The notes under the pieces are model-generated. The model ran no database searches. It saw only the letters and a list, made by a program, of their open reading frames with translations, and had not been told where the DNA came from. Positions 23,229 to 31,523 of a DNA stretch of 41,199 bases are shown one piece after another. This DNA comes from Chloroflexota bacterium (lineage in GTDB: Bacteria > Chloroflexota > Anaerolineae > Aggregatilineales > Phototrophicaceae). The stretch is taken from positions 1 through 41,199 of the forward strand of contig JAPPMO010000075.1 in the NCBI GenBank assembly GCA_028873975.1, written 5' to 3'. The stretch's first letter is position 1. The number at the start of each line of letters is the position of its first letter. The position numbers were made by a program, and so were the translations under genes.

Positions 23229-23289
23229 ACAGAGGCTTTGTCTTTGGCGATTCTTCACTTGCGCGGTTCACAAAGCTGGAATAGCTTCG

Positions 23290-24060
23290 ATGCGTCAGAT
23301 TCTTGAACTACAGCCAAACCTGCATGTCCTGGAAGTCACACAGCCTGAATTTACGGTGCGGTCGGTAGCTGTTCTTGGCGAGCGACATGCAGTCGTTTGG
23401 GATACGCTCACAAGCGCGGAAGACATGGCGGCTTTCGAGCCCGCCATTGGTACCAAGCCATTTCATGTCGTATATAGCCATGCGGATTGGGATCATATTT
23501 GGGGCACGAACGGCTTTTCGCGCCCGCCGCTGAATATCATTGGGCACAAGGCATGTTTGCGGCGATTCGACCAGGACGTAGCGAAGACGCTCTGTGACAT
23601 GCAGATTGCCGAAGCGGGCAAATGGGATGACATCGAGTTGATCCCGCCAAACCTGGTATTCACTTCGCGCATGAGCCTGGATCTCGGAGACGTCAGCTTG
23701 GACCTGCATCACCTCCCCGGTCATAGCCCCGATTGCATTGTTGGATGGATACCGCAATGGAGCGTCCTTCTGGGCGGGGACGCCATCGAAACGCCTTTGC
23801 CAGTCGTGAATGATCCCGGGTTGCTGACCGATTGGCTGGATTCTTTGGAAACCTGGGCGAATAAGGGTGATATAAAGAGAGCAATTTCGGCGCATGGAAG
23901 CATCAAAGGGCGGGAGAGCCTGGACAGCACCGTGGACTATTTGCGCCGACTAATCGCCGGCGATGATATCGAGTTCAAGTCGAAACTTGACGATTTCTAT
24001 CAGCGGGCCCATCAAAAGAATTTAGAACTGGCAAGGGGCGGCGATCAAGAGGATGACTGA
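23290..24060 (+). CDS. Metallo-beta-lactamase-fold hydrolase
   Basis: A 256-residue MBL-fold protein. The metal motif reads H64-A-D66-W-D68-H69, a common variant of HxHxDH in which the second position is Asp. It is followed by the HHLPGHSPDC block and LLGGDAIET, which supply the remaining ligands, and a late AHG. Such proteins hydrolyse thioesters, lactones or similar compounds; no substrate is indicated. I start at the ATG at 23290 because the first strand (ILELQPNLHVLEV) follows it directly; the frame stays open upstream into the previous gene. The 3' end overlaps the glycosylase gene by 8 bases. Confidence 0.88.
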   Translation: MRQILELQPNLHVLEVTQPEFTVRSVAVLGERHAVVWDTLTSAEDMAAFEPAIGTKPFHVVYSHADWDHIWGTNGFSRPPLNIIGHKACLRRFDQDVAKTLCDMQIAEAGKWDDIELIPPNLVFTSRMSLDLGDVSLDLHHLPGHSPDCIVGWIPQWSVLLGGDAIETPLPVVNDPGLLTDWLDSLETWANKGDIKRAISAHGSIKGRESLDSTVDYLRRLIAGDDIEFKSKLDDFYQRAHQKNLELARGGDQEDD

Positions 24061-24571
24061 GATCCTGCCCGATGTATTGGACTTCGGGCTTGTTTTGGTC
24101 TTCTGTGGCACAGCCGCCAGCAAGATTTCGGCCAGGCATGGCGCCTATTACGCCAATCCCGGCAACAGGTTTTGGCGAACCCTTTGTCAGGTTGGCTTTA
24201 CGTCAAGCCTTTATGAACCTTCGGAGTTTCTCAATCTGCTCGATCTGCGCATTGGCTTGACTGATGTGGCAAAAGGCAAGGCAGGCGTCGACGCTGATCT
24301 CAAGCGATCCGACTTCGCTCCCGGCGCATTAAACGCGAAGATGCTTCGATTTAAACCGCAGGTCCTGGCTTTCACCAGCAAAGCCGCTTGGCGCGCCTGG
24401 AAAAACCGGGGGGCAAAGCACTCAGTATCCTGGGGCTGGCAGGACGAAACACTTGGCGGGACGCGGATTTATGTGCTGCCGTCGCCCTCCGGCGCGGCGC
24501 GGCGCTATTGGGACCTGGACCCCTGGCTGGCGCTCGCCGACGACTATCAGACGAGAATGCGGGGAAACTAG
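24053..24571 (+). CDS. Mug/TDG-type DNA glycosylase with altered motif 1
   Basis: A 172-residue member of the uracil-DNA glycosylase superfamily closest to Mug/TDG. Matches include the LVFCG strand, HGAYYANPGNRFWRTLCQVGFT (the pyrimidine-binding NPGNRFW block) and motif 2 LPSPSG near 142-149. In motif 1 the canonical GINPG is GTAAS (19-23), so the catalytic Asn of Mug is replaced by Ala (A21). It may use another mechanism or a different damaged base, as other superfamily branches lacking this residue do. It overlaps the MBL gene by 8 bases and is followed by a hairpin. Confidence 0.85.
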   Translation: MTEILPDVLDFGLVLVFCGTAASKISARHGAYYANPGNRFWRTLCQVGFTSSLYEPSEFLNLLDLRIGLTDVAKGKAGVDADLKRSDFAPGALNAKMLRFKPQVLAFTSKAAWRAWKNRGAKHSVSWGWQDETLGGTRIYVLPSPSGAARRYWDLDPWLALADDYQTRMRGN

Positions 24572-24607
24572 AGCTCGGCCATGCGCGTATTTATGAATGA
24601 GAAACGA

Positions 24608-24621
24608 CGCGCCCTGGCGCG
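24608..24621. terminator. Short GC hairpin between convergent genes
   Basis: CGCGCC, two-base loop, GGCGCG, between the glycosylase and SDR stop codons. No T-run on either side, so only a weak terminator candidate. Confidence 0.35.
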
Positions 24622-25368
24622 CTAGTTATTGTATGCTGTACCGCCGCCATCAACGACTAGGACCTGCCCGGTCATGAAAGCGGCGGCATCCGAACAGAGG
24701 AACAAGGCGACCTCGGCAATATCAAGGGGAATGCCGCTGCGGTTTAGGATCACGCGCTCGGCCGGGACCGGCGGCATGTCGTCCTCGGCGATGTTGCCGG
24801 CGGCAATCGCGTTGACAAGAATGTTGTAAGGTGCCAGTTCGCGCGCCGCTTGCCGCGTCATCCCAAGGACGCTGGATTTGCTAGCGACATAAGCAATGCC
24901 CGAGGGCATGCTGCCGCCGATGCCAACGGGGGCTGCTAAATTGACAATGCGTCCGCCGCCTTCGTCAGCCATGACACGCCCGACCAGTTGCGTGCAAAAG
25001 AAGTTGCCAGTGACATTGACTTCGATTTGGCGGCGCCAGTCCCATTCGTCGATCGCCAACATGGGTTCCGCTTTGAACGCGCCTGCGGCATTGACCAGAA
25101 TGTGAATCTTGCCAAAAACATCGCGGGTCCGCTCAATCATGTTGGCTGTCTGGAAGCGATTGGCGACATCGCCGTGGAGCGGCAAGCCCCGGGCGCCGCG
25201 TTGCTGGACTTCCGCTGCAACGGCTTCCGCGCGCTCGATATTGAGATCGTTAAGCGCGACCCTAGCGCCGCTCTCGGCCAGGGCGATGGCAATTGCCCGA
25301 CCGATGCCGGCGCCGGCGCCCGTCACCAGCACGTTTTGGCCTGACAGATCAACCGAAAATTTTGGCAC
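24622..25368 (-). CDS. Short-chain dehydrogenase/reductase
   Basis: A 248-residue classical SDR. Seen: TGAGAGIG cofactor loop (16-23), an Asp after strand 2 (NDLN, favouring NAD), NAAG (93-96), Y160 and K164 in YVASK, and the usual VVDGG end. The strand that normally supplies the catalytic Ser reads NLAAPVG, so the Ser about 13-14 residues before the Tyr is replaced by Ala; S153 or S156 in the following loop might compensate. Reaction and substrate are unknown. It lies 15 bases after the ssb stop on the same strand, probably in one transcript. Confidence 0.88.
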   Translation of the reverse strand: MPKFSVDLSGQNVLVTGAGAGIGRAIAIALAESGARVALNDLNIERAEAVAAEVQQRGARGLPLHGDVANRFQTANMIERTRDVFGKIHILVNAAGAFKAEPMLAIDEWDWRRQIEVNVTGNFFCTQLVGRVMADEGGGRIVNLAAPVGIGGSMPSGIAYVASKSSVLGMTRQAARELAPYNILVNAIAAGNIAEDDMPPVPAERVILNRSGIPLDIAEVALFLCSDAAAFMTGQVLVVDGGGTAYNN

Positions 25369-25383
25369 AAGCTGGCGTTCCGG

Positions 25384-25848
25384 CTAAAACGGAATGTCGT
25401 CCACCGAACTGGGCGGGTCGGCATAATTGGAGGCGCGATCGTCGCGGCGCTGATCTTCGCGGCGTCCGCCACTCTGTCTGTTGCCACCTTGCCAACCGCC
25501 GCCTTGGTCGTCTTCGCCGCGGCTGCTCAGAAAACGCACGTCGCGCGCGTTCAAATCGAGCGAGGCCGCTGCTTCGCCATTGTTGTTGATGTAGCCCCGC
25601 GCCGATACGTTGCCGGTCACCAGGACCCGCCGGCCTTTCGCAAGGTAGGTATTGCAATTTTCCGCTTGCGGTCCCCAAACAGCGACTCGATACCAGGTTG
25701 TGCGCTCTTGCTGTTCGTTCGTTTGGCGGTCCCGCCAACGTTCCGAGACAGCCACGCTGAAGTTGCAGACCGCGCGACCATTTTGCATGTAACGGAGTTC
25801 CGGGTCGCCGCCGAGGTTTCCCACAATGATTGTCTGATGCCAACTCAT
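25384..25848 (-). CDS. ssb: Single-stranded DNA-binding protein
   Basis: A 154-residue SSB. The OB-fold (1-108) has the standard landmarks IIVGNLGGDPELRYMQNG, FSVAVSERWRD, TWYRVAVWGPQAENC and LVTGNVSARGY. A glycine/arginine-rich disordered linker follows, ending in the acidic tip DDIPF that recruits replication and repair proteins. It works as a tetramer in replication, recombination and repair. TAGGAG lies before the ATG. The rpsF-rpsR context often found around ssb is absent; here it precedes an SDR gene and follows gatB on the same strand. Confidence 0.96.
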   Translation of the reverse strand: MSWHQTIIVGNLGGDPELRYMQNGRAVCNFSVAVSERWRDRQTNEQQERTTWYRVAVWGPQAENCNTYLAKGRRVLVTGNVSARGYINNNGEAAASLDLNARDVRFLSSRGEDDQGGGWQGGNRQSGGRREDQRRDDRASNYADPPSSVDDIPF

Positions 25849-25953
25849 TTTTCTGCTCCTAAATCAGTTTAGTCAAAAGATAGAGTATCCAGTTACCCGA
25901 CGTTCATTACCAGAGGACCTGCGCATCGGAAACATTGCGGAATCACGTTGACG

Positions 25954-27408
25954 CTATTTCATACCGTCAATTTTACTTTGCAGAATCTTGCGAGCCAGGC
26001 TTGGTTCCGCTTTGCCTCGCAACTCGCCCATCACTCGGCCAAATAATGCGTTGATGACTTTGTCGTTGCCATCAAGCAGCCTTTGCACCAGATCCTGGTT
26101 ATTCGCTATGACCTTTTCGATGGCCGCGTCGATGATATCCGGGTCCGAGATTTGAGCCAAACCCTTTTCATCGACGATCTCTCTTGCGGTTTTGCCGGTA
26201 TTCCACATCTCCGCAAGCACCTTTTTTCTGGCGGTACTCTGGTTTATCGCGCCATTTTGAACCAGCGCCAGCAGTCCGGCGAAGTTTTTCGCCGATATCG
26301 GCAGGGCGTCAATGGATTCTCGCTCGATGTCCTGGGCTTTCATCATGCGGAAGAGATCGGTTGTGATCCAGTTGCTGGCGATCTTGGCGTCGACGCCATT
26401 GTCGATGATCTCCTGGAAATAGGCGGCGACCGATCGTTCGGCGGTCAAAACTGCCGCGTCATAGTCGCTCAGTTTCAATTCATCTATGAATCGCCGCTGC
26501 AATTCATCGGGCAAAGCCGGCAGCCGCTGTCGCAAGTCCTCCACCCACTCTCGGCTGACCTCGACTACGGGCAGGTCGGGTTCGGGGAAGTAGCGGTACT
26601 CGTCCGCGCGTTCCTTGTAGCGTTGCACCGTGATTTTCTGCGCCGTTTCGTCCCAGCCGAGCGTAGCGGGCTTGACTGTCGCGCCGCTGCCATAGAGCTG
26701 GATCTGCCTTTGCGCTTCGCAATCAATCGCTTTGACCATGTTGCGTATGCTATTGAGATTTTTGATCTCGGTCCGCTCGCGCAATTCGGTATCGCTCGCT
26801 TGCATGACGCTGACGTTGGCTTCGAAGCGCAGGATGCCTTTGGACATATCGCCGTTATTGACACCGAGGTAACGCAAGATGGAACGGAGCTTGCGCGCAT
26901 AGGCTTCAGCTTCCGCTGCGCTGGCGATATCGGGCTCGGATACAATCTCCAACAGGGGAACGCCGGCGCGATTATAGTCGACCAGGCTGCCGCCCATGGT
27001 GTGGGTGAGTTTGCCCGTATCCTCTTCCATGTGGGCTCGGCGGACCCGTATTTGTTTCGTCGTCCCATCGTCGCCTTCAATGTTGATATATCCATCGACG
27101 GCCAGAGGACGGTCGTACTGACTGATTTGATAGCCCTTGGGAAGATCGGGATAAAAGTAATTCTTTCGGGCGAACTGATTCACTGGAGGGATATGGCAAT
27201 TGAGAGCCAAGCCAACCATGATCCCGTATTCCATGGCTCGCATATTGATAACGGGCAAGGTGCCGGGCATGCCCAGGGACAGGGGATCAACCGCGGTATT
27301 GGGTTCCGCTTCGACACTGTCGACGACCGGACATCGGCTAAACATCTTGCTTTCGGTTTCCATTTCGGCATGGACTTCCAAGCCGATAACCGTTTTCCAT
27401 TCGCTCAT
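25954..27408 (-). CDS. gatB: Asp-tRNA(Asn)/Glu-tRNA(Gln) amidotransferase subunit B
   Basis: A 484-residue GatB of normal length. It begins with the signature VIGLEVHAEM, continues with SLGMPGTLPVIN, NYFYPDLPKGYQISQYDRP (the kinase-like tRNA-dependent ATP-binding region) and RFEANVSV, and ends in the helical YqeY-like tail domain (NNGVDAKIASNWITTDL onward, ending ARKILQSKIDGMK) that contacts the tRNA elbow. GatB phosphorylates Glu-tRNA(Gln) or Asp-tRNA(Asn) and receives ammonia from GatA. gatA and gatC are not in this window, so the operon is split. Confidence 0.97.
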   Translation of the reverse strand: MSEWKTVIGLEVHAEMETESKMFSRCPVVDSVEAEPNTAVDPLSLGMPGTLPVINMRAMEYGIMVGLALNCHIPPVNQFARKNYFYPDLPKGYQISQYDRPLAVDGYINIEGDDGTTKQIRVRRAHMEEDTGKLTHTMGGSLVDYNRAGVPLLEIVSEPDIASAAEAEAYARKLRSILRYLGVNNGDMSKGILRFEANVSVMQASDTELRERTEIKNLNSIRNMVKAIDCEAQRQIQLYGSGATVKPATLGWDETAQKITVQRYKERADEYRYFPEPDLPVVEVSREWVEDLRQRLPALPDELQRRFIDELKLSDYDAAVLTAERSVAAYFQEIIDNGVDAKIASNWITTDLFRMMKAQDIERESIDALPISAKNFAGLLALVQNGAINQSTARKKVLAEMWNTGKTAREIVDEKGLAQISDPDIIDAAIEKVIANNQDLVQRLLDGNDKVINALFGRVMGELRGKAEPSLARKILQSKIDGMK

Positions 27409-27524
27409 GAGCCGCAGCCAATCTGTGAATCACATGCAGGAGACAATTTAGCACAAAAGTTCGCAAGTTGCAAAGGGCTGAATTTGCTGTGAGTGTGAAT
27501 GGGAGGGCGGGAGCGAAGGAATTC

Positions 27525-28721
27525 CTAAGCCATCAGTACTGATTCGGCTGCTTGATTGATGATTCCGCGCTTGATCAAGAAGCGTTCAAGTCGTTTGAGC
27601 GCTTCTTTGATAGTATCTTCGCTTGTGGCGTAGCTGGCGCGCAGGAAACCGACCCCGCTCGGACCAAACGCGCTGCCCGGGATGAGAGCCAGGCGTTCTT
27701 CCACCAGCAGTTCTTCGCAAAACGCTTCGTCATCCATAGCGGCGCCTTTGATGCTTGGGAAAGCGTAGAAGGCGCCGCGCGGCTCGAAGCAAGACAATCC
27801 AAGGCGATTGAAACCGTCGACGATCAGCCGGCGCCGCCGGTCATACTGCTGGCGCATGGATTCGACATCGCCCTCGCCATATTGAACGGCTTCCAGGGCA
27901 GCGATCTGGCCCATGGTGGGCGCGGACATGATCAAATACTGGTGAAGCTTATACATCGCTTCGGTGAATGCCTTTGGGGCGGTTACGTAGCCAATCCGCC
28001 AGCCGGTCATGGCGTAGGACTTGCTCATGCCACTGAGGACAATCGTGCGGTCGAACATTCCGGGCAGGGTGGCGAAATTGATATGCTCGACGCCATAAAC
28101 GAGCCGTTCATATATCTCGTCGGAGATCACGATCAGGTCATGTTTTTCCGCGACCGCAGCCACTTGTAGCATATGCTCCCGGGTCAGTACCGCGCCGGTG
28201 GGGTTGTTGGGATAGCTGAGCAAAATCGCTTTGGTCTGCGGACTAACGGCGGCTTCCAGATCGTCGCCCGTTACCTGAAAGTCGTGCTCAACCGAGGTCG
28301 GCACTAAAACCGGCTTACCGCCCGCCATCTCCACAATGGCGGCATTGGCGACAAAACAGGGCTCGACGACGAGCGCTTCGTCACCGGGATCCAGCAGCAC
28401 TTTTAAGGCGAGATAGAGCGCTTCGCTGACGCCAACAGTGACCAAAACTTCATCATCCGGCGAATAAGTCAACTGATAGCGCTTTTCGATATGAGCCGAT
28501 ATTGCTTCGCGCAATTCGTATATCCCGGCATTGGATGTGTATCCGGTAAAGCCGTCGTGAATGCTTTGGACGCCTGCCTCGACAATATGTGATGGCGTCA
28601 CAAAATCGGGCTCGCCGATGCCCAAGGTGACCACATCGTCCATGGTAGCCGCGATGTCAAAATAGCGGCGGATGCCGGAGGGACGAAGTTTACTCACACT
28701 GCGGGAAAGATATCGATTCAT
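27525..28721 (-). CDS. Class I/II pyridoxal-phosphate aminotransferase
   Basis: A 398-residue fold-type I aminotransferase of the aspartate/aromatic group. Seen: LGIGEPDF near the N-terminus, SYPNNPTG (169-176), ISDEIY with D201, the PLP lysine K234 in SGMSKSYAMTGWRIGY, and the substrate-carboxylate Arg near FLRASYA. It resembles AspC/PatA/MalY-type enzymes, and sequence alone does not fix the substrate. It stands alone on the minus strand, 116 bases before gatB, and has a TATAAT box about 80 bases upstream. Confidence 0.93.
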   Translation of the reverse strand: MNRYLSRSVSKLRPSGIRRYFDIAATMDDVVTLGIGEPDFVTPSHIVEAGVQSIHDGFTGYTSNAGIYELREAISAHIEKRYQLTYSPDDEVLVTVGVSEALYLALKVLLDPGDEALVVEPCFVANAAIVEMAGGKPVLVPTSVEHDFQVTGDDLEAAVSPQTKAILLSYPNNPTGAVLTREHMLQVAAVAEKHDLIVISDEIYERLVYGVEHINFATLPGMFDRTIVLSGMSKSYAMTGWRIGYVTAPKAFTEAMYKLHQYLIMSAPTMGQIAALEAVQYGEGDVESMRQQYDRRRRLIVDGFNRLGLSCFEPRGAFYAFPSIKGAAMDDEAFCEELLVEERLALIPGSAFGPSGVGFLRASYATSEDTIKEALKRLERFLIKRGIINQAAESVLMA

Positions 28722-29084
28722 CTGTTGGATTCCTCGTTGACGAAGTCTGAAAGTTTATATCATGGGACGCGAGAGATAGCATCCCGCATCTATTTCCAAT
28801 TATACGATATGTTTTCCTACAGAGTGTATGAGAGCTTTAGAAGAATGCGGGAAAATGAGCTGATGCTTAGATCAAGTTGTCGGAACTTCCCAGTCATTCA
28901 CAAGCATTCACGAGTTGCCAAGCCGGGGGAAGCATTTTGAAATGTTAATGCCGCTATGTGCCGCTTAAGACAAACGGGGTATGATTTGCCCGGTTAGACC
29001 ATCACAATAGCCAACAACTCATCGGCCTATTCAACACAGAACATGCTCGGAGAACGAGAATTTTCAGTCCACAAGGAGAGAAGC
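28722..29084. other. Intergenic region, 363 bases
   Basis: AT-richer than its surroundings. It holds a minus-strand TATAAT for the aminotransferase and, for the downstream gene, an isolated TATGAT at 28980-28985 with no good -35. A short open frame at 28725-28940 lacks a ribosome site and protein-like composition. I see no RNA gene. Confidence 0.5.
28799..28804 (-). promoter_or_regulatory. Candidate -10 box of the aminotransferase gene
   Basis: Perfect TATAAT on the minus strand, 78 bases before the ATG. The -35 position 16-17 bases upstream does not match consensus. Confidence 0.4.
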
Positions 29085-29867
29085 GTGGCGGATTTGCCGA
29101 CTTTGGAAAACTGGGAATCGACTCGAGACGGCTTGCATCAGGTGGCGCTGGCGCTGAGCGCGATAAAGGTCTCTTGCGTTGAGCCACAGTTAAACAGTCT
29201 GCAGTACAGCCTGGGCGTGACGCCCGGCGGATTGACCACATCGCGCCTTAATGTCGGTGGCGAACTGCGTTTTGATATCGCGGATTTGCGATTGGTTTAT
29301 TCGCGGGATGAGCGCAAGGATTTCGAGATTGACCTTGCAGGCTATGATCAGAAATCCCTGATCGACGATGTTGTGAGCAGTTTCGCGTCACTGGGAATTG
29401 AAATCAACCCGCCGCGGACACATATCCGGCCGGACCAGCGCTTCGAAATCGAGCCGAGCCTGGCGGCCGACTATTTGACGGTCCTGGATGCGGCTTATGC
29501 CGCGTTGGCGCGCTTCCGGGCGGGACTTGGCGGGTGCTTGAGCCCTCTGGTTCTTTGGGCGCATCATTTTGATCTGGGGTTTCTTTGCTTCCCTGGGACG
29601 AGCATGGACGAACGCAAAGATCCGCAATTGGCTTTTGGTTTTGCGCCCTGCAGCCCCGGGCTGGACCGGCCCTATGTCTACGCATACGGCTGGTCTCCAA
29701 AGGCGGGTTATTTGCAGCTGCCAGTTTCGGCGCCGGCGAGGGCGGAAAGCGACAGCTATACCGGCCTCTACGCCGGCTACGACGATCTCGATAGAGGCTC
29801 TCGGTTTGGCAGCCAAGTCGAGCGGATCTTGCTTGATTATTACACGCTTGCCAAAGCGAAACTCTAA
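29085..29867 (+). CDS. DUF5996 family protein
   Basis: A 260-residue cytoplasmic protein that fits DUF5996: an N-terminal LENWESTRDGLHQVALALSAIK helix, a PGGLTTSRLNVGG strand pair, and the characteristic late block with SPLVLWAHHFDLGF, a DERKDPQLAFGFAP strand and RPYVYAYGW. The family has no known function. I start at the GTG at 29085, which follows a strong AAGGAGAG site by a few bases; an upstream in-frame ATG at 29043 has no comparable site and adds an unconserved stretch. It appears monocistronic. Confidence 0.8.
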   Translation: MADLPTLENWESTRDGLHQVALALSAIKVSCVEPQLNSLQYSLGVTPGGLTTSRLNVGGELRFDIADLRLVYSRDERKDFEIDLAGYDQKSLIDDVVSSFASLGIEINPPRTHIRPDQRFEIEPSLAADYLTVLDAAYAALARFRAGLGGCLSPLVLWAHHFDLGFLCFPGTSMDERKDPQLAFGFAPCSPGLDRPYVYAYGWSPKAGYLQLPVSAPARAESDSYTGLYAGYDDLDRGSRFGSQVERILLDYYTLAKAKL

Positions 29868-30088
29868 GAGTGGGGCTGGGCTTTCAGAGACTTTCCGGCG
29901 CGGGATGCGTAAATTACGTGAGGGATGTGCCGGATTGATTTGCGAGGAGTGCCTATGATGCGCTATTGTTTAGGAAGACGGTTCTTAACATCAAGGGGCA
30001 TTTATCGTATAATCAGTCCTTGAGTCATGCTGACGATGTGAAAGGAGCAAGCGGCGGTCGGTTCCGTTGATCGCTGCAGGGGCAAAGT

Positions 30089-30355
30089 ATGAGCGACGAG
30101 AATAAAACCCCGAAGGATAATCGAAATGATGACGCTGCGGAAAATGCGCCGGGCGCGTTGTCATCGGATGACATGGGAGATCGCCTGGAGCGACTGGGCG
30201 GGGAACCCGCCCCTGCCATTACCCCAGAGGAATTCGAGCGGCTGCAAAAGGCGGGACAGGTTCACATAGATTCGCGCGGGCGCGTCCGGACCGCGCGACG
30301 CAGCGGCGCTGAGGCGGGCGTTTCGCTCCGCAAACGCCGCGCCTGGTATGGCTGA
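30089..30355 (+). CDS. Small charged protein of unknown function
   Basis: An 88-residue hydrophilic protein. The first half is acidic and probably disordered (DNRNDDAAENAPGALSSDD); the second half has a short helix (TPEEFERLQKAGQVHI) and a very basic end (RGRVRTARRSGAEAGVSLRKRR). No family recognised. An AGGGG site precedes the ATG and the stop overlaps the methyltransferase start by 8 bases, which supports it as a real, co-translated gene. The basic tail might bind nucleic acid or a protein partner; this is a guess. Confidence 0.6.
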   Translation: MSDENKTPKDNRNDDAAENAPGALSSDDMGDRLERLGGEPAPAITPEEFERLQKAGQVHIDSRGRVRTARRSGAEAGVSLRKRRAWYG

Positions 30356-31523
30356 ACCCGAATTCCGGCAACTGCAAAGCGAGCTTTTGAGGGAACTGCG
30401 CAGCAATCAATTGCTTGCCGATCCCGATATTGACGCCGCGTTTAGTCAAATCCCGCGCCATCTTTTCTTACCACAGTTCGATCTCACAACGGTTTACCAG
30501 GACAAGGCCATCGCCCTGAAGGTAAGTCCCTCGGGCGAGACCCTGAGTTCGTCGAGCCAGCCCACAATGATGGCCATTATGCTGCAGCAGTTGCGGCTTG
30601 CGCCGGACATGAACGTATTGGAAATCGGCACTGCTTCCGGATACAACGCCGCCATTTTGAGCCAGATCGTCGGCGCTGGCGGCCATACAACCACCTTGGA
30701 AATCGACCGCGAACTGGCGGAAGAGGCGCGCAACAATTTGTTGCGAGCGGGCTTTGGCAAGGTCTTGGTGGTGGATTGCGACGCGGCTGGTGGTTACGAA
30801 CCCCGCGCGCAATATGATCGCATAATGGCGACGGCCGGCGTATGGGACGTGCCGCGCAAATGGCTGCAGCAACTTCGAGCGGATGGTCGCTTGGTAGTCC
30901 CGATCTGGCTCGATGGCGTGCAAGTCAGCGCGGCTTTTACTCCGCAGCCGGACGGGACCTATCTGAGCGTCGATAATCGCCCCTGCGCCTTTGTCTACTT
31001 GCAGGGCTTGGCAGCGGGTCCGGATGTTCGCAAGAGAGTTGGGGGCGGCTATTTGGAAGTCATCGCGGATGACGTCGACAAGATTGACACAGCCGCTTTG
31101 CATCTTTTGCTTTCGGAAGATGTAGAAATACAACGATTGGGAAAAGTTTTACGGCCAGAAGAATTCTGGTATGGATTGCAGCTTTATCTGATGATGCGCG
31201 AGCCGCCGCGTTACGTATTCGCGGTGTATGCGATTCCGGAAGGTGAACTGGCTTATGGCATGGCGGGCAACGGCATAATGTTGTTCCGCCCGAACAGCGC
31301 TGTCTTCGCGGCCTATGATGATGGCGGGGTCGTGCGATGCTACGGCGGGGCAGCCGCATTTTTGAAGCTGCAAGCGCTCTTTGACGATTGGTTATCGCTC
31401 GAGGGCCCGCTGGTAAATCGGCTCTCTTTACAATTGATTCCCCTCGAGATGGGCGAGCCCCTGATCGAGACGGGCAAACTCTTCAGAAGAAAAGACCACT
31501 ATTTGCACGTATGGCTGGACTGA
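30348..31523 (+). CDS. Protein-L-isoaspartate O-methyltransferase-like protein with long C-terminal extension
   Basis: A 391-residue protein. Residues 1-215 are a PCMT-type methyltransferase: IPRHLFLP (35-42), SSSSQPTMMAIML (67-79), SAM motif I VLEIGTASGYN (90-100), and a later IMATAGVWDVPRKWLQQLRADGRLVVPI block. PCMT repairs isoaspartyl residues in aged proteins. The remaining ~175 residues form a second, unrecognised mixed alpha/beta region (from RKRVGGGYLEVIADD to the end), so the protein is nearly twice the length of standard Pcm. It overlaps the small gene before it and the Nudix gene after it by 8 and 13 bases. Confidence 0.85.
   Translation: MAEPEFRQLQSELLRELRSNQLLADPDIDAAFSQIPRHLFLPQFDLTTVYQDKAIALKVSPSGETLSSSSQPTMMAIMLQQLRLAPDMNVLEIGTASGYNAAILSQIVGAGGHTTTLEIDRELAEEARNNLLRAGFGKVLVVDCDAAGGYEPRAQYDRIMATAGVWDVPRKWLQQLRADGRLVVPIWLDGVQVSAAFTPQPDGTYLSVDNRPCAFVYLQGLAAGPDVRKRVGGGYLEVIADDVDKIDTAALHLLLSEDVEIQRLGKVLRPEEFWYGLQLYLMMREPPRYVFAVYAIPEGELAYGMAGNGIMLFRPNSAVFAAYDDGGVVRCYGGAAAFLKLQALFDDWLSLEGPLVNRLSLQLIPLEMGEPLIETGKLFRRKDHYLHVWLD

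Noticed and set aside
23479..23499. HADWDH instead of HAHWDH in the MBL-fold protein as a defective metal site
   Set aside because: The Asp variant is frequent in this superfamily and all other ligands are present.
26083..27492. Long open frame antisense to gatB
   Set aside because: It exactly shadows a well-conserved gene; long antisense frames are expected at this base composition, and its translation resembles no family.
28725..28940. 71-codon plus-strand open frame between the aminotransferase and DUF5996 genes
   Set aside because: No ribosome site, starts on top of the divergent aminotransferase promoter region, and the translation has no protein-like pattern.
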